Shown here: positions 16,162-25,228 of the stretch, one piece after another
How positions within the stretch are numbered: position 1 is the stretch's first letter
Layout: each line of letters opens with the position of its first letter
DNA from: CAVSWT01 sp963782985
GTDB lineage: Bacteria; Bacteroidota; Ignavibacteria; Ignavibacteriales; Ignavibacteriaceae
Assembly: GCA_963782985.1 (NCBI GenBank)
Contig: CAWALU010000009.1
Span: forward strand, 11,037-75,036
Reading direction: 5' to 3'
DNA: 64,000 nucleotides
Position numbers and translations under genes: made by a program
The notes under the pieces: generated by a model
Seen by the model: only the letters and a program-made list of their open reading frames with translations
Database searches by the model: none
What the model was told of the DNA's origin: nothing

Positions 16162-17997
16162 ATGAATCATCCAAAATATGTTAATAATAAACGACTGATT
16201 AAATGGGTTGAAGAGAATATTCAATTATGCAAGCCTGAAAATGTTCATTGGTGCGACGGTTCTGATGAAGAATATAGCCAACTGTGTAATAAATTAGTTG
16301 AAGCGGGAACATTTATAAAACTTAACGAGGAAAAGCGCCCCAATAGTTTTGCCGCATTTTCTGACCCAAGCGATGTGGCAAGAGTGGAAGACCGCACTTT
16401 TATTTGCAGCTTAAGAAAAATTGACGCGGGACCAACTAACAATTGGATGGCTCCCGTTGAAATGAAAAAAATTCTCAACAAACTTTTTGACGGCTGTATG
16501 CAAGGCAGAACAATGTATGTAATTCCTTTCAGTATGGGTCCACTCGGTTCGCCCATCGCCCACATAGGAGTGGAAATAACAGACTCCCCTTACGTGGTTG
16601 TTAATATGAAAATAATGACGCGAATGGGGAAAAAAGTTTTAGATGTTTTAGGCGATAAAGATTTTATCCCATGTCTTCATTCTGTCGGCGCGCCGTTAAA
16701 GCCCGGCGAGAAAGACGTCCCCTGGCCATGCAACAAAGACAACAAATATATAGTTCATTTTCCCGAAGAAAGATCAATTGCATCTTTCGGAAGCGGCTAC
16801 GGCGGCAACGCTTTGCTTGGTAAAAAATGTTTGGCGTTAAGAATTGCATCCAACATGGCGCGCGATGAAGGATGGCTGGCGGAACACATGCTTATACTGG
16901 GAGTTCAATCTCCCCAAAAAGAAAAAACTTATGTAGCGGCTGCATTCCCAAGCGCTTGCGGTAAAACTAATTTTGCAATGCTTATTCCTCCCAAAGCTTT
17001 TGATGGCTGGAAGGTTACAACGGTAGGCGATGATATTGCGTGGTTAAAAATTAATAATGATGGAAAACTTCACGCAATAAATCCTGAGTCGGGTTATTTT
17101 GGAGTCGCGCCGGGCACTTCCGAAAAATCAAACCCCAATGCAATGGCGTCAATAAAAGCAAATTCAATTTTTACAAATGTTGCATTAACACCCGAAGGCG
17201 ATGTTTGGTGGGAAGGTATGACGGACGAAACTCCCGCAAAATTAATTGATTGGCATGGCAACGAATGGACTCCGGAAAAAGGAACAAAAGCCGCTCATCC
17301 AAACGCAAGATTCACGGCGCCTGCATATCAATGTCCATGTATTGATCCTGAATGGGAAAACCCTGACGGCGTACAAATCAGCGCATTAATTTTTGGCGGA
17401 AGAAGAAGCGATACAGTGCCGTTAGTTTATCAATCTTTCAATTGGAATTTTGGCGTATATATGGCGGCAACTATGGGCTCCGAAACAACTGCCGCTGCAG
17501 CAGGCGAAGTTGGAAAAGTTAGAAGAGACCCCATGGCAATGCTTCCCTTCTGCGGTTACAACATGGCTGACTATTTTAATCATTGGTTAAACTTTGGAAG
17601 AAAACTTGCTGACCCGCCAAGAATTTTTGGAGTTAACTGGTTTAGAAAAGATGAGAAGGGAAATTTTATTTGGCCCGGCTTTGGCGAAAACATGCGAGTT
17701 TTAAAATGGATTATAGATAGAGTACACGGAAGATCCTACGCTATTGAAAGTCCGCTTGGATGGATGCCTGCATACAAAGCAATAAATTGGGAAGGTTTGG
17801 ATGAGATTACGCCGGCAGTTTTTCACAAGCTGATGGCTGTGGATAGAGAAAAATGGAAAGAAGAAATATTATCTCACGAAGAATTATTTTCTAAACTCTA
17901 CGATAAACTTCCAAAAGAATTTATCTTTATGAGGGAATTAATTCTGTCAAGTTTATGGCGGTCTCCTAAAAATTGGGGCTTAGCTTCAGAACGATAA
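16162..17997 (+). CDS. pckG: Phosphoenolpyruvate carboxykinase (GTP)
   Basis: A 611-residue GTP-type PEPCK: the hypermobile-lid/P-loop segment AAFPSACGKTNFAML near residue 262 with the reactive Cys, metal-site sequence TTVGDDIAWLKIN, substrate segments ESGYFGVAPGTSEKSNPNAM and FGGRRSDTVPLVYQSFNW, and the C-terminal WFRKDEKGNFIWPGFGENMR. It interconverts oxaloacetate + GTP and PEP + CO2 + GDP in the cytoplasm. As the first gene of the plus-strand cluster leading to methylmalonyl-CoA enzymes, it links glycolytic PEP to C4 acids; in fermentation it may run in the carboxylating direction. Preceded by GGAGC about ten bases before ATG. Confidence 0.97.
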   Translation: MNHPKYVNNKRLIKWVEENIQLCKPENVHWCDGSDEEYSQLCNKLVEAGTFIKLNEEKRPNSFAAFSDPSDVARVEDRTFICSLRKIDAGPTNNWMAPVEMKKILNKLFDGCMQGRTMYVIPFSMGPLGSPIAHIGVEITDSPYVVVNMKIMTRMGKKVLDVLGDKDFIPCLHSVGAPLKPGEKDVPWPCNKDNKYIVHFPEERSIASFGSGYGGNALLGKKCLALRIASNMARDEGWLAEHMLILGVQSPQKEKTYVAAAFPSACGKTNFAMLIPPKAFDGWKVTTVGDDIAWLKINNDGKLHAINPESGYFGVAPGTSEKSNPNAMASIKANSIFTNVALTPEGDVWWEGMTDETPAKLIDWHGNEWTPEKGTKAAHPNARFTAPAYQCPCIDPEWENPDGVQISALIFGGRRSDTVPLVYQSFNWNFGVYMAATMGSETTAAAAGEVGKVRRDPMAMLPFCGYNMADYFNHWLNFGRKLADPPRIFGVNWFRKDEKGNFIWPGFGENMRVLKWIIDRVHGRSYAIESPLGWMPAYKAINWEGLDEITPAVFHKLMAVDREKWKEEILSHEELFSKLYDKLPKEFIFMRELILSSLWRSPKNWGLASER

Positions 17998-18047
17998 AAT
18001 TAAATAGCAAAACTATTTTTATTTTATCTAAAAATTGAAAGGGAATT

Positions 18048-19373
18048 ATGAAATGGATAGACGCTTATAAATCAAAATTATTAAAAGTTGATGAAGCAGT
18101 TAAAGCAATAAAATCCGGGGATCGGGTTTACGTTCATCCCGGGTGCGCAACGCCGTTTAGCCTTGTAAATGCAATGTGCGAGCGCTATTTGGAATTAAAT
18201 GACGTTGAAGTAGTTCACATACTTACTTTTGGCGAAACCCCTTATACGAACCCGGAAATGGAAGGCCATTTTCGCCACAACGCTTTATTCATCGGCAAGA
18301 ATGTTCGCCCCGCAGTTAATGAAGGCAGAGCGGATTTCACTCCAATATTTTTACACGAAGTTCCGGGATTATTTAAACAAAATATTCTTCCGCTGGACGT
18401 TGCTTTAATCAATGTCTCCCCTCCTGATAGATATGGATTTTGCAGTTTCGGCGTTGGAATAGAATGCACCAAAGCTGCCGCTGAAGCTGCAAAAATTGTT
18501 ATAGCTCAAATTAATCCCAGCCAGCCGCGCACTCTTGGTAATTCATTCATTCATATTGATAAAATTGATATCTGCGTTGAGCTCGATTCTCCTTTGAAAG
18601 AATTAAAAGAGAGTTACCGCGCGGTTCCCACACAAGACGAAATAAATATTAAACTGATGGCAAAAAATATTGCAAGTTTAATTGAAGACGGTTCAACTCT
18701 TCAAACAGGCATTGGAGCGGCTGCAGATGCCGTGCTTGAGTATTTAAGCGATAGAGAACATCTCGGCATTCACACTGAATTATTTTCCGACGGCGTTATT
18801 AAGCTGGTTGAAGAAGGCGTAATTACAAACGAAAGAAAATCTCTTCATCCGGGAAAAATAATTGCTTCATTTGTTCTCGGTTCAAAAAAGCTTTTTGATT
18901 TTGTTGATAATGATCCGATTATGGAATTCCATCCTTCAGATTATACAAACGATCCTTTTATAGTTTCACAAAATGATAAAATGGCTGCAATCAATTCCGC
19001 CATTCAAGTTGATCTAACGGGACAAGTTTGCGCTGATTCAATCGGCTCAAAACTTTACAGCGGCTTCGGCGGGCAATTAGATTTTATTAGGGGCGCATCT
19101 CGAAGCAAAGGCGGTAAGCCGATAATTGCGCTTCCATCAACAGCTAAAAATGGCTCCGTCTCTCGAATTGCTCCGCATCTATCATTGGGCGCAGGAGTAA
19201 CAACCTCGCGAGGCGATGTTCATTATGTAGTTACAGAATACGGCGTTGCTGATCTTTATGGTAAGTCTATTCGGCAAAGATCTAAAGCTCTTATTGAAAT
19301 AGCTCATCCAAAATTTCAAGAAGAACTTGATAGACATTTAACTGAAAAATATTTTAGTCGCGCTTTAGCGTAA
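18048..19373 (+). CDS. Acetyl-CoA hydrolase/CoA-transferase family protein
   Basis: A 441-residue class I CoA-transferase of the Cat1/AbfT/acetyl-CoA hydrolase group. Visible features include the N-terminal YVHPGCATPFSLVNAMCERY, the mid-region GSTLQTGIGAAADAVL, the GFGGQLDFIRGA motif and VTEYGVADLYGKSIRQR near the C-terminus. It moves CoA between acids, forming a glutamyl-CoA intermediate (family knowledge). Between pckG and methylmalonyl-CoA mutase, the most economical role is succinyl-CoA:propionate or acetate CoA-transfer, activating succinate with CoA from propionyl-CoA. 4-Hydroxybutyrate or plain acetyl-CoA hydrolysis cannot be excluded. It follows pckG by 50 bases and has a GAAAGGGAATT leader. 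Confidence 0.85.
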   Translation: MKWIDAYKSKLLKVDEAVKAIKSGDRVYVHPGCATPFSLVNAMCERYLELNDVEVVHILTFGETPYTNPEMEGHFRHNALFIGKNVRPAVNEGRADFTPIFLHEVPGLFKQNILPLDVALINVSPPDRYGFCSFGVGIECTKAAAEAAKIVIAQINPSQPRTLGNSFIHIDKIDICVELDSPLKELKESYRAVPTQDEINIKLMAKNIASLIEDGSTLQTGIGAAADAVLEYLSDREHLGIHTELFSDGVIKLVEEGVITNERKSLHPGKIIASFVLGSKKLFDFVDNDPIMEFHPSDYTNDPFIVSQNDKMAAINSAIQVDLTGQVCADSIGSKLYSGFGGQLDFIRGASRSKGGKPIIALPSTAKNGSVSRIAPHLSLGAGVTTSRGDVHYVVTEYGVADLYGKSIRQRSKALIEIAHPKFQEELDRHLTEKYFSRALA

Positions 19374-19389
19374 AGCATTAGGAGCAAAA

Positions 19390-21081
19390 ATGAAATCTGA
19401 AGAAAAAACTCAAACTGAACATGATAATGTTAAAAGCAAAAATGATAACTGGAAAGAAAATGTTTACAAAAAATCTTTAGCAAAATCTCCCGAACGACAA
19501 AAGGAATTCTCCACAATTTCTTTCACCCCGGTCAATCCTTTATATACGCCTTTTGATTTAGAACATAATTCTTTTAATGATAAAATTGGATACCCCGGAA
19601 TTTATCCATTTACAAGAGGCATTCAGCCCACAATGTACCGCGGAAGATTTTGGACCATGCGGCAGTACGCTGGATTTGGAACCGCCAAAGAATCCAACGA
19701 AAGATATAGATATTTATTAGCGCAGGGGCAATCTGGTTTATCAGTTGCATTCGATCTGCCGACCCAAATTGGATATGACAGCGATGATCCGATGGCTTAC
19801 GGCGAGGTTGGAAAAGTCGGCGTTGCAATTGATACTTTAGCTGATATGGAAATTTTGTTTGATAATATTCCGCTCGACAAAGTTTCAACTTCAATGACGA
19901 TTAATGCTCCAGCTTCAGTTTTGCTTTCACTGTACATGGCAGTCGCAGAAAAGCAAGGAGTTTCTAAAGACAAAATAAGCGGCACAATTCAGAACGATAT
20001 TTTAAAAGAATACATTGCCCGCGGTACTTACATTTATCCGCCAAAACCTTCCATGCGTTTGATAACTAATATATTTGAATACTGCGCAAAAGAAGTTCCC
20101 AAATGGAATACTATTTCAATTTCAGGTTATCATATTCGCGAAGCTGGTTCCACAGCGGCGCAGGAAGTTGGATTCACTCTTGCCGATGGAATTGCGTATG
20201 TAGAAGCCGCTATTAAAGCAGGTTTAAATGTTGATGATTTTGCAAAAAGATTATCATTCTTTTTTAACGCGCATAATGATTTGTTTGAAGAAGTTGCAAA
20301 GTACAGAGCGGCGCGCCGTCTTTGGGCTAAAATTATGAAAGAAAGATTTGGAGCAAAAGATCAGAAATCAATGATGCTTCGTTTTCATTCGCAAACCGCC
20401 GGCTCAACTTTAACCGCGCAGCAGGTTGATAACAATATTGTACGCGTAACAATTCAAGCCCTCGCAGCGGCGCTTGGCGGAACTCAAAGTCTGCACACCA
20501 ATTCGCGCGATGAAGCGCTGGCTTTGCCCACTGAAGATTCCGTTATGGTGGCTTTGCGCACACAGCAGATTATCGCGCATGAAAGCGGTATTACAAATAC
20601 TGTAGATCCGCTAGCAGGTTCATATTATGTAGAATCAATGACGGATCAAATTGAAAAAGAAGCTGAAGAATATATTTCTAAAATTGATTCGCTCGGCGGT
20701 ATGATTGAAGCAATTGAAATGGGTTATGTTCAATCGCAAATTCAGGAAGCCGCTTATAAATTTGAAAAAGAATTTGAAGCAGGCGAAAGAATTGTTGTAG
20801 GCGTAAATAAATTCAAAGTAAAAGAAGAAGAGCATAAAGATTTATTAAGAATTGATATGAAGGTGCAAGAAGAGCAAATTAAATTTTTAAATAAAGTAAA
20901 AGCTGAACGTAATAATAGTTTAGTTGATGAAAAATTATCCGCTTTAAAAAACGCGGCTCAAGCTGATGATAATTTAATGCCGTTTATATTGGATGCCGTA
21001 AGAGTTTATGCAAGCGTGGGAGAGATTTGTAATACTATGCGGGTAGTTTTTGGCGAGTATAAAGAACATGTGACCATCTAA
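19390..21081 (+). CDS. mcmA1: Methylmalonyl-CoA mutase, catalytic (alpha) subunit without B12 domain
   Basis: A 563-residue TIM-barrel mutase subunit. Substrate and cofactor residues sit in QPTMYRGRFWTMRQYAGFGT, then SVAFDLPTQIGYDSD, and in ISGYHIREAGSTAAQE, where the His interacts with the corrin in known enzymes. The enzyme isomerises succinyl-CoA and (R)-methylmalonyl-CoA. The protein ends soon after the barrel and spacer region: the usual C-terminal B12-binding domain (DxHxxG) is absent. In many bacteria and archaea that part is a separate ~140-residue subunit, but none is encoded in this window, nor is the MeaB-type chaperone. Sixteen bases after the CoA-transferase, so almost certainly co-transcribed. 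Confidence 0.93.
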   Translation: MKSEEKTQTEHDNVKSKNDNWKENVYKKSLAKSPERQKEFSTISFTPVNPLYTPFDLEHNSFNDKIGYPGIYPFTRGIQPTMYRGRFWTMRQYAGFGTAKESNERYRYLLAQGQSGLSVAFDLPTQIGYDSDDPMAYGEVGKVGVAIDTLADMEILFDNIPLDKVSTSMTINAPASVLLSLYMAVAEKQGVSKDKISGTIQNDILKEYIARGTYIYPPKPSMRLITNIFEYCAKEVPKWNTISISGYHIREAGSTAAQEVGFTLADGIAYVEAAIKAGLNVDDFAKRLSFFFNAHNDLFEEVAKYRAARRLWAKIMKERFGAKDQKSMMLRFHSQTAGSTLTAQQVDNNIVRVTIQALAAALGGTQSLHTNSRDEALALPTEDSVMVALRTQQIIAHESGITNTVDPLAGSYYVESMTDQIEKEAEEYISKIDSLGGMIEAIEMGYVQSQIQEAAYKFEKEFEAGERIVVGVNKFKVKEEEHKDLLRIDMKVQEEQIKFLNKVKAERNNSLVDEKLSALKNAAQADDNLMPFILDAVRVYASVGEICNTMRVVFGEYKEHVTI

Positions 21082-21124
21082 CTAAAATGTTTTTTCAAAA
21101 AAATAACAATTAAGAAAAAATAAA

Positions 21125-21526
21125 ATGAATATTTCACACATAGAACATATTGGTATAGCGGTTAATAATCTTGAAGAATCAATTAAATATTATGAAGAAA
21201 TTTTAGGCTTAAAATGTTACAACATTGAAGAAGTAAAAGATCAAAAAGTCAAAACAGCTTTCTTCAAAATCGGAGAAACGAAAATTGAGCTTTTAGAATC
21301 AACGGACGCTGAAGGTCCCGTTGGAAAATTTATAGAAAAAAAAGGGGAAGGCGTTCATCATATAGCTTTTGCAGTAAGCGGTTTGCAAAATCAATTAGAT
21401 GAAGCAAAAGAAAAGGGCGTTCAATTAATAGATGAGAAACCGCGCAAAGGCGCAGAAGGTTTGCAGATTGCTTTTTTGCATCCCAAGTATACGCATGGGG
21501 TTTTAACCGAACTCTGCGAAGGTTAA
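21125..21526 (+). CDS. mce: Methylmalonyl-CoA epimerase
   Basis: A 133-residue vicinal-oxygen-chelate protein with the metal ligands in the expected places: HIGIAVNNLEESIKYYEE at the start, LLESTDAEGPVGKFI in the middle, GVHHIAFAVSGL and the closing PKYTHGVLTELCE. It interconverts the (R) and (S) forms of methylmalonyl-CoA, joining the mutase to the decarboxylase encoded next. Length is typical. The preceding gene is the mutase, the following one the carboxyltransferase subunit. Confidence 0.95.
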   Translation: MNISHIEHIGIAVNNLEESIKYYEEILGLKCYNIEEVKDQKVKTAFFKIGETKIELLESTDAEGPVGKFIEKKGEGVHHIAFAVSGLQNQLDEAKEKGVQLIDEKPRKGAEGLQIAFLHPKYTHGVLTELCEG

Positions 21527-21580
21527 ACTTCAAAACTTATTTCAACATCATTTTTATAAAAAATATTTAGCGAGAATAAC

Positions 21581-23140
21581 ATGGCTATGTCATCAAAAAT
21601 AAAAGAGCTAATGGATCTCCGCAACCAGGCTAAACTTGGCGGCGGTGAAAAACGAATTGACGCTCAACATAAAAAAGGAAAATACACGGCGCGCGAAAGA
21701 ATTAGTATGCTGCTTGACGAAGGAAGCTTTGAAGAGTTTGATATGTTTGTTTCGCACCGCAGCATTGATTTCGGCTTGGATAAACAAGCATATCTTTCCG
21801 ACGGAGTAGTTACCGGTTACGGAACTATTGACGGAAGATTGGTTTATATTTTTTCACAAGACTTTACGGTTTTTGGCGGATCGCTTTCAGAAATGTACGC
21901 TCAAAAAATTTGTAAAGTTATGGATAAAGCAATGAAGGTGGGCGCGCCTGTTATTGGTATAAACGACAGCGGCGGCGCAAGAATTCAAGAAGGCGTTAAA
22001 AGTCTTGGCGGCTACGCCGATATTTTTCAACGCAACATTTTAGCTTCGGGAGTGATTCCGCAAATCTCCGCAGTGTTTGGTCCTTGCGCTGGCGGCGCGG
22101 TTTATTCCCCCGCCCTTACTGATTTTACAATTATGTCAAAAGATACAAGTTATATGTTTGTTACCGGACCTAAAGTTGTAAAAACTGTAACGGGCGAAGA
22201 AGTTACTGACGAAGAGCTTGGCGGCGCTTCAATTCATTCTACAAAATCAGGCGTAACGCATTTTGTTTCAGAAAATGAAGAAGAAGGAATTTTAATAATA
22301 AGAAAATTAATTAGCTACCTTCCGCAAAATAATTTAGAAGACCCGCCCATTACACAATGCGATGATCCGATTGACAGGCTGGAAGATTCTCTTAACGAAT
22401 TAATCCCTGAAAATCCTAATAAACCGTACAACGTAAAAGACGTAATTGATTTGATAGTTGACTATCATGAATTTCTTGAAGTTCAAAGGAATTATGCCCC
22501 AAACATCGTTACAGGGTTTGCAAAATTTAATGGAACGCCTGTGGGCATTGTTGCTAATCAACCAAATTATTTAGCGGGAGTTTTAGATATAAACGCTTCG
22601 CGCAAGGCTGCAAGATTTGTAAGATTTTGCGATGCCTTTAATATTCCCATTGTTACTTTAGTTGATGTTCCGGGTTTCTTGCCGGGAACAGCTCAAGAGT
22701 ACGGAGGCATTATAACTCACGGCGCGAAACTTTTGTTTGCATACGGCGAAGCCACCGTTCCAAAAATTACTGTTATACTCCGTAAGGCTTATGGCGGAGC
22801 TTATGATGTTATGAGTTCAAAGCATTTGCGCGGAGATATTAATTACGCCTGGCCCGGGGCGGAAATTGCGGTGATGGGACCTAAAGGCGCAATAGAAATA
22901 TTGCACAGCAGAGAACTTCAAATAATTGACGACGTGAACGAGCGTATTGAATTTTTAAAACAAAAAGAAGATGAATACCGCAGAAAATTTGCAACCCCGT
23001 ATGTAGCGGCAAAGTATGGATACATTGACGATGTAATTGAGCCGCGTAATACCAGGTTTAGAATCATAAGGGCGCTGCAAATGTTGGCGACAAAAAAAGA
23101 TTCCAATCCTCCTAAAAAACATTCTAACATTCCATTATAA
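21581..23140 (+). CDS. mmdA: Methylmalonyl-CoA decarboxylase carboxyltransferase subunit
   Basis: A 519-residue biotin-dependent carboxyltransferase with both crotonase-like halves. The N half has INDSGGARIQEGVKSLGGYA and GPCAGGAVYSPALTDF; the C half has VDVPGFLPGTAQEYGGII and KAYGGAYDVMSSKHLRGD, the acyl-CoA pocket. Propionyl-CoA carboxylase beta and MmdA are homologous and indistinguishable by these motifs. The following oadG-like, biotin-carrier and beta-pump genes argue for the Na+ pump decarboxylase. It moves CO2 from (S)-methylmalonyl-CoA to biotin. No biotin carboxylase is present in the window, which supports this reading. Confidence 0.9.
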   Translation: MAMSSKIKELMDLRNQAKLGGGEKRIDAQHKKGKYTARERISMLLDEGSFEEFDMFVSHRSIDFGLDKQAYLSDGVVTGYGTIDGRLVYIFSQDFTVFGGSLSEMYAQKICKVMDKAMKVGAPVIGINDSGGARIQEGVKSLGGYADIFQRNILASGVIPQISAVFGPCAGGAVYSPALTDFTIMSKDTSYMFVTGPKVVKTVTGEEVTDEELGGASIHSTKSGVTHFVSENEEEGILIIRKLISYLPQNNLEDPPITQCDDPIDRLEDSLNELIPENPNKPYNVKDVIDLIVDYHEFLEVQRNYAPNIVTGFAKFNGTPVGIVANQPNYLAGVLDINASRKAARFVRFCDAFNIPIVTLVDVPGFLPGTAQEYGGIITHGAKLLFAYGEATVPKITVILRKAYGGAYDVMSSKHLRGDINYAWPGAEIAVMGPKGAIEILHSRELQIIDDVNERIEFLKQKEDEYRRKFATPYVAAKYGYIDDVIEPRNTRFRIIRALQMLATKKDSNPPKKHSNIPL

Positions 23141-23151
23141 AAGGAGGAAAT

Positions 23152-23598
23152 ATGCTGCCGCAAAATGTTGTCAACCCAGATTCAATAAAAGCAATTCAGG
23201 ATTCATTAAAGCAATTAAATGATTCTCAATCATTAAAAAATATCACATTCGATTTTTCAAAAATAATTAGCGGCGATGGAATATTAATTTCTGTCGCTGG
23301 ATACGTTGTTGTTTTCATTGCTCTCCTATTGCTCTATTTAATTTTTTCAAATCTTACTAAAGCGCTTCAACTTAGATTAAGAAAAAGATTAAAATCTGAA
23401 GGGCATAAAGTAGAGTCAGAAGAAAAAGAGTTATCCGTTTCCGGTGAAATTAATGCCGCAATTTCTATGGCTCTTTATCTTCATTTTGAAGAGGCTCATG
23501 ATATTGAAAATACAGTTTTAACAATTACTAAAGTTCAAAAAGCATATTCACCGTGGAGTTCAAAAATATACGGGCTGCGTGAATTTCCTAAGAAATAA
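23152..23598 (+). CDS. mmdD: OadG/MmdD-type small membrane subunit of the Na+ pump decarboxylase
   Basis: A 148-residue protein with a single membrane helix (ILISVAGYVVVFIALLLLYL, residues ~45-65) followed by a charged cytoplasmic domain ending KAYSPWSSKIYGLREFPKK. It is the OadG-family delta/gamma subunit that anchors and assembles the carboxyltransferase with the pump. The N-terminal 40 residues before the helix are longer than in short OadG proteins. It begins 11 bases after mmdA with a strong AAGGAGG ribosome site. Confidence 0.85.
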   Translation: MLPQNVVNPDSIKAIQDSLKQLNDSQSLKNITFDFSKIISGDGILISVAGYVVVFIALLLLYLIFSNLTKALQLRLRKRLKSEGHKVESEEKELSVSGEINAAISMALYLHFEEAHDIENTVLTITKVQKAYSPWSSKIYGLREFPKK

Positions 23599-23616
23599 AA
23601 ATTGGAATAATTAATT

Positions 23617-24057
23617 ATGAAAAAATATAAATTTAAAATTCATGGAAACGACTACCAAGTCGAAATTCTTAATCTCGAAGACAACATAGCTGAAATAGAT
23701 GTGAACGGCTCTACTTACACTGTAGAACTTCTGAAAGAAATAAAGACGGCTAAAACTCCGAAGTTAGTGCGTCAGCAAATAGTCCCATCCACAGAGGCAA
23801 ACATTGCGAAGACGAGTAAGCCGTCAGACAAAAAAGGCGTGGGTACAATTAAAGCTCCGCTGCCTGGAACAATTTTGGAAATTAAAGTTGCAGTTGGCGA
23901 TAAAGTTAAAATGGGCGACAGGCTTTTAATTATGGAAGCTATGAAAATGGAAAATAATATTAATGCTGACAAAGAAGGAAAAATTTCCGCAGTTAAATTT
24001 AAAGTCGGCGATTCGGTTTTGGAAGGCGATGTGCTTGTAGAAATTGAGGCTGTATAA
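23617..24057 (+). CDS. mmdC: Biotin carrier subunit of the Na+ pump decarboxylase
   Basis: A 146-residue protein: an N-terminal domain (~60 residues), a charged Pro/Lys linker and a C-terminal biotinyl domain with GTIKAPLPGTILEIKV and the biotinylation site EAMKMENN, whose central Lys carries biotin. The carboxybiotin swings from the MmdA active site to the MmdB channel. Its stop overlaps the mmdB start by one base (TAATG), coupling translation. Confidence 0.93.
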   Translation: MKKYKFKIHGNDYQVEILNLEDNIAEIDVNGSTYTVELLKEIKTAKTPKLVRQQIVPSTEANIAKTSKPSDKKGVGTIKAPLPGTILEIKVAVGDKVKMGDRLLIMEAMKMENNINADKEGKISAVKFKVGDSVLEGDVLVEIEAV

Positions 24058-25202
24058 TGGAAGGGCTAAAACAATTTATTGAATTCACCGGTTTTGCCAA
24101 CGTAACAATTGGTCATCTTATAATGCTTTCCGTAGGATTAATATTTATTTATCTCGCGATTAAAAAAGAATATGAGCCTCTTCTTCTTGTTCCAATTGGC
24201 TTTGGAATTTTGATAGGCAATATTCCATTTATTGAAAATATTGGTTTGCAAATCGGTATTTATGAAAATGGCAGCGTGCTAAATTATCTTTATTACGGAG
24301 TGTTAAAAGGAATCTATCCGCCTTTAATTTTTTTAGGAATTGGAGCGATGACTGATTTTTCGGCTTTGCTTTCTAATCCAAAATTAATGTTGCTTGGCGC
24401 CGCCGCTCAAGTTGGAATATTTGTTACTTTTATTGGCGCGCTCGCGCTGGGATTTACGCAGCAGCAGGCAGCGTCAATAGGCATTATTGGCGGGGCGGAT
24501 GGACCGACGGCAATTTTTCTTTCTTCTAAATTAGCGCCTGAATTAATTGGTCCGATAGCAATTGCCGCATATTCTTATATGGCGCTTGTGCCTGTAATTC
24601 AGCCGCCAATAATGATGTGGCTGACTAACGATAAAGAAAGAAAAATAAGAATGAAACCGCCGCGTTCGGTTTCAAAATTAGAAAAAATTTCTTTCCCAAT
24701 TGTAGGATTAATTTTAACAACTTTTATTTCTCCGGGCGCTTTGCCTTTATTGGGAATGTTGTTCTTCGGAAATCTTTTAAAAGAATCCGGCGTAACAAAA
24801 AGATTAAGCGATACGGCAAAAAATTCTTTAATTGATATTGTAACTATTTTATTGGGATTAACTGTTGGCGCATCTACGCAAGCCACTGTTTTCCTTACTC
24901 CGCAATCATTATTAATTTTTGTGCTGGGCGCTTTTTCATTTGGCGTTGCAACCGCAGGCGGAATTTTATTTGCTAAGTTTATGAATTTGTTTTTAAAGGA
25001 AGGCGATAAAATTAATCCTCTGATAGGCTCTGCGGGAGTTTCTGCCGTGCCGGATAGCGCCAGAGTTTCTCAGATGCTTGGTATAAAAGCCGACCCAACA
25101 AATTATTTATTGATGCATGCCATGGCGCCAAATGTTGCCGGGGTTATTGGATCTGCTGTGGCGGCGGGTATTTTAATGGGATTTTTAATGCACCTGTTAT
25201 AA
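24057..25202 (+). CDS. mmdB: Na+-translocating decarboxylase beta subunit
   Basis: A 381-residue multispanning protein of the OadB/MmdB/GcdB family. Diagnostic segments are GIIGGADGPTAIFLSSKLAP, which carries the Na+-binding Asp, then YSYMALVPVIQPPIMMWLT, and GSAGVSAVPDSARVSQMLG near the C-terminus. It decarboxylates carboxybiotin and exports Na+. It is the last gene of the pckG-mmdB cluster; the reaction order is succinate to succinyl-CoA to methylmalonyl-CoA to propionyl-CoA, with energy saved as a sodium gradient. Length is slightly short of the family norm, but all motifs are present. Confidence 0.95.
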   Translation: MEGLKQFIEFTGFANVTIGHLIMLSVGLIFIYLAIKKEYEPLLLVPIGFGILIGNIPFIENIGLQIGIYENGSVLNYLYYGVLKGIYPPLIFLGIGAMTDFSALLSNPKLMLLGAAAQVGIFVTFIGALALGFTQQQAASIGIIGGADGPTAIFLSSKLAPELIGPIAIAAYSYMALVPVIQPPIMMWLTNDKERKIRMKPPRSVSKLEKISFPIVGLILTTFISPGALPLLGMLFFGNLLKESGVTKRLSDTAKNSLIDIVTILLGLTVGASTQATVFLTPQSLLIFVLGAFSFGVATAGGILFAKFMNLFLKEGDKINPLIGSAGVSAVPDSARVSQMLGIKADPTNYLLMHAMAPNVAGVIGSAVAAGILMGFLMHLL

Positions 25203-25228
25203 TTTTTTTTGAAATAAAAAATTTAATT

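Noticed and set aside
21581..23140. Propionyl-CoA carboxylase beta subunit
   Set aside because: Motifs fit equally well, but no biotin carboxylase gene is present and the pump subunits follow directly, so the decarboxylase role is preferred.
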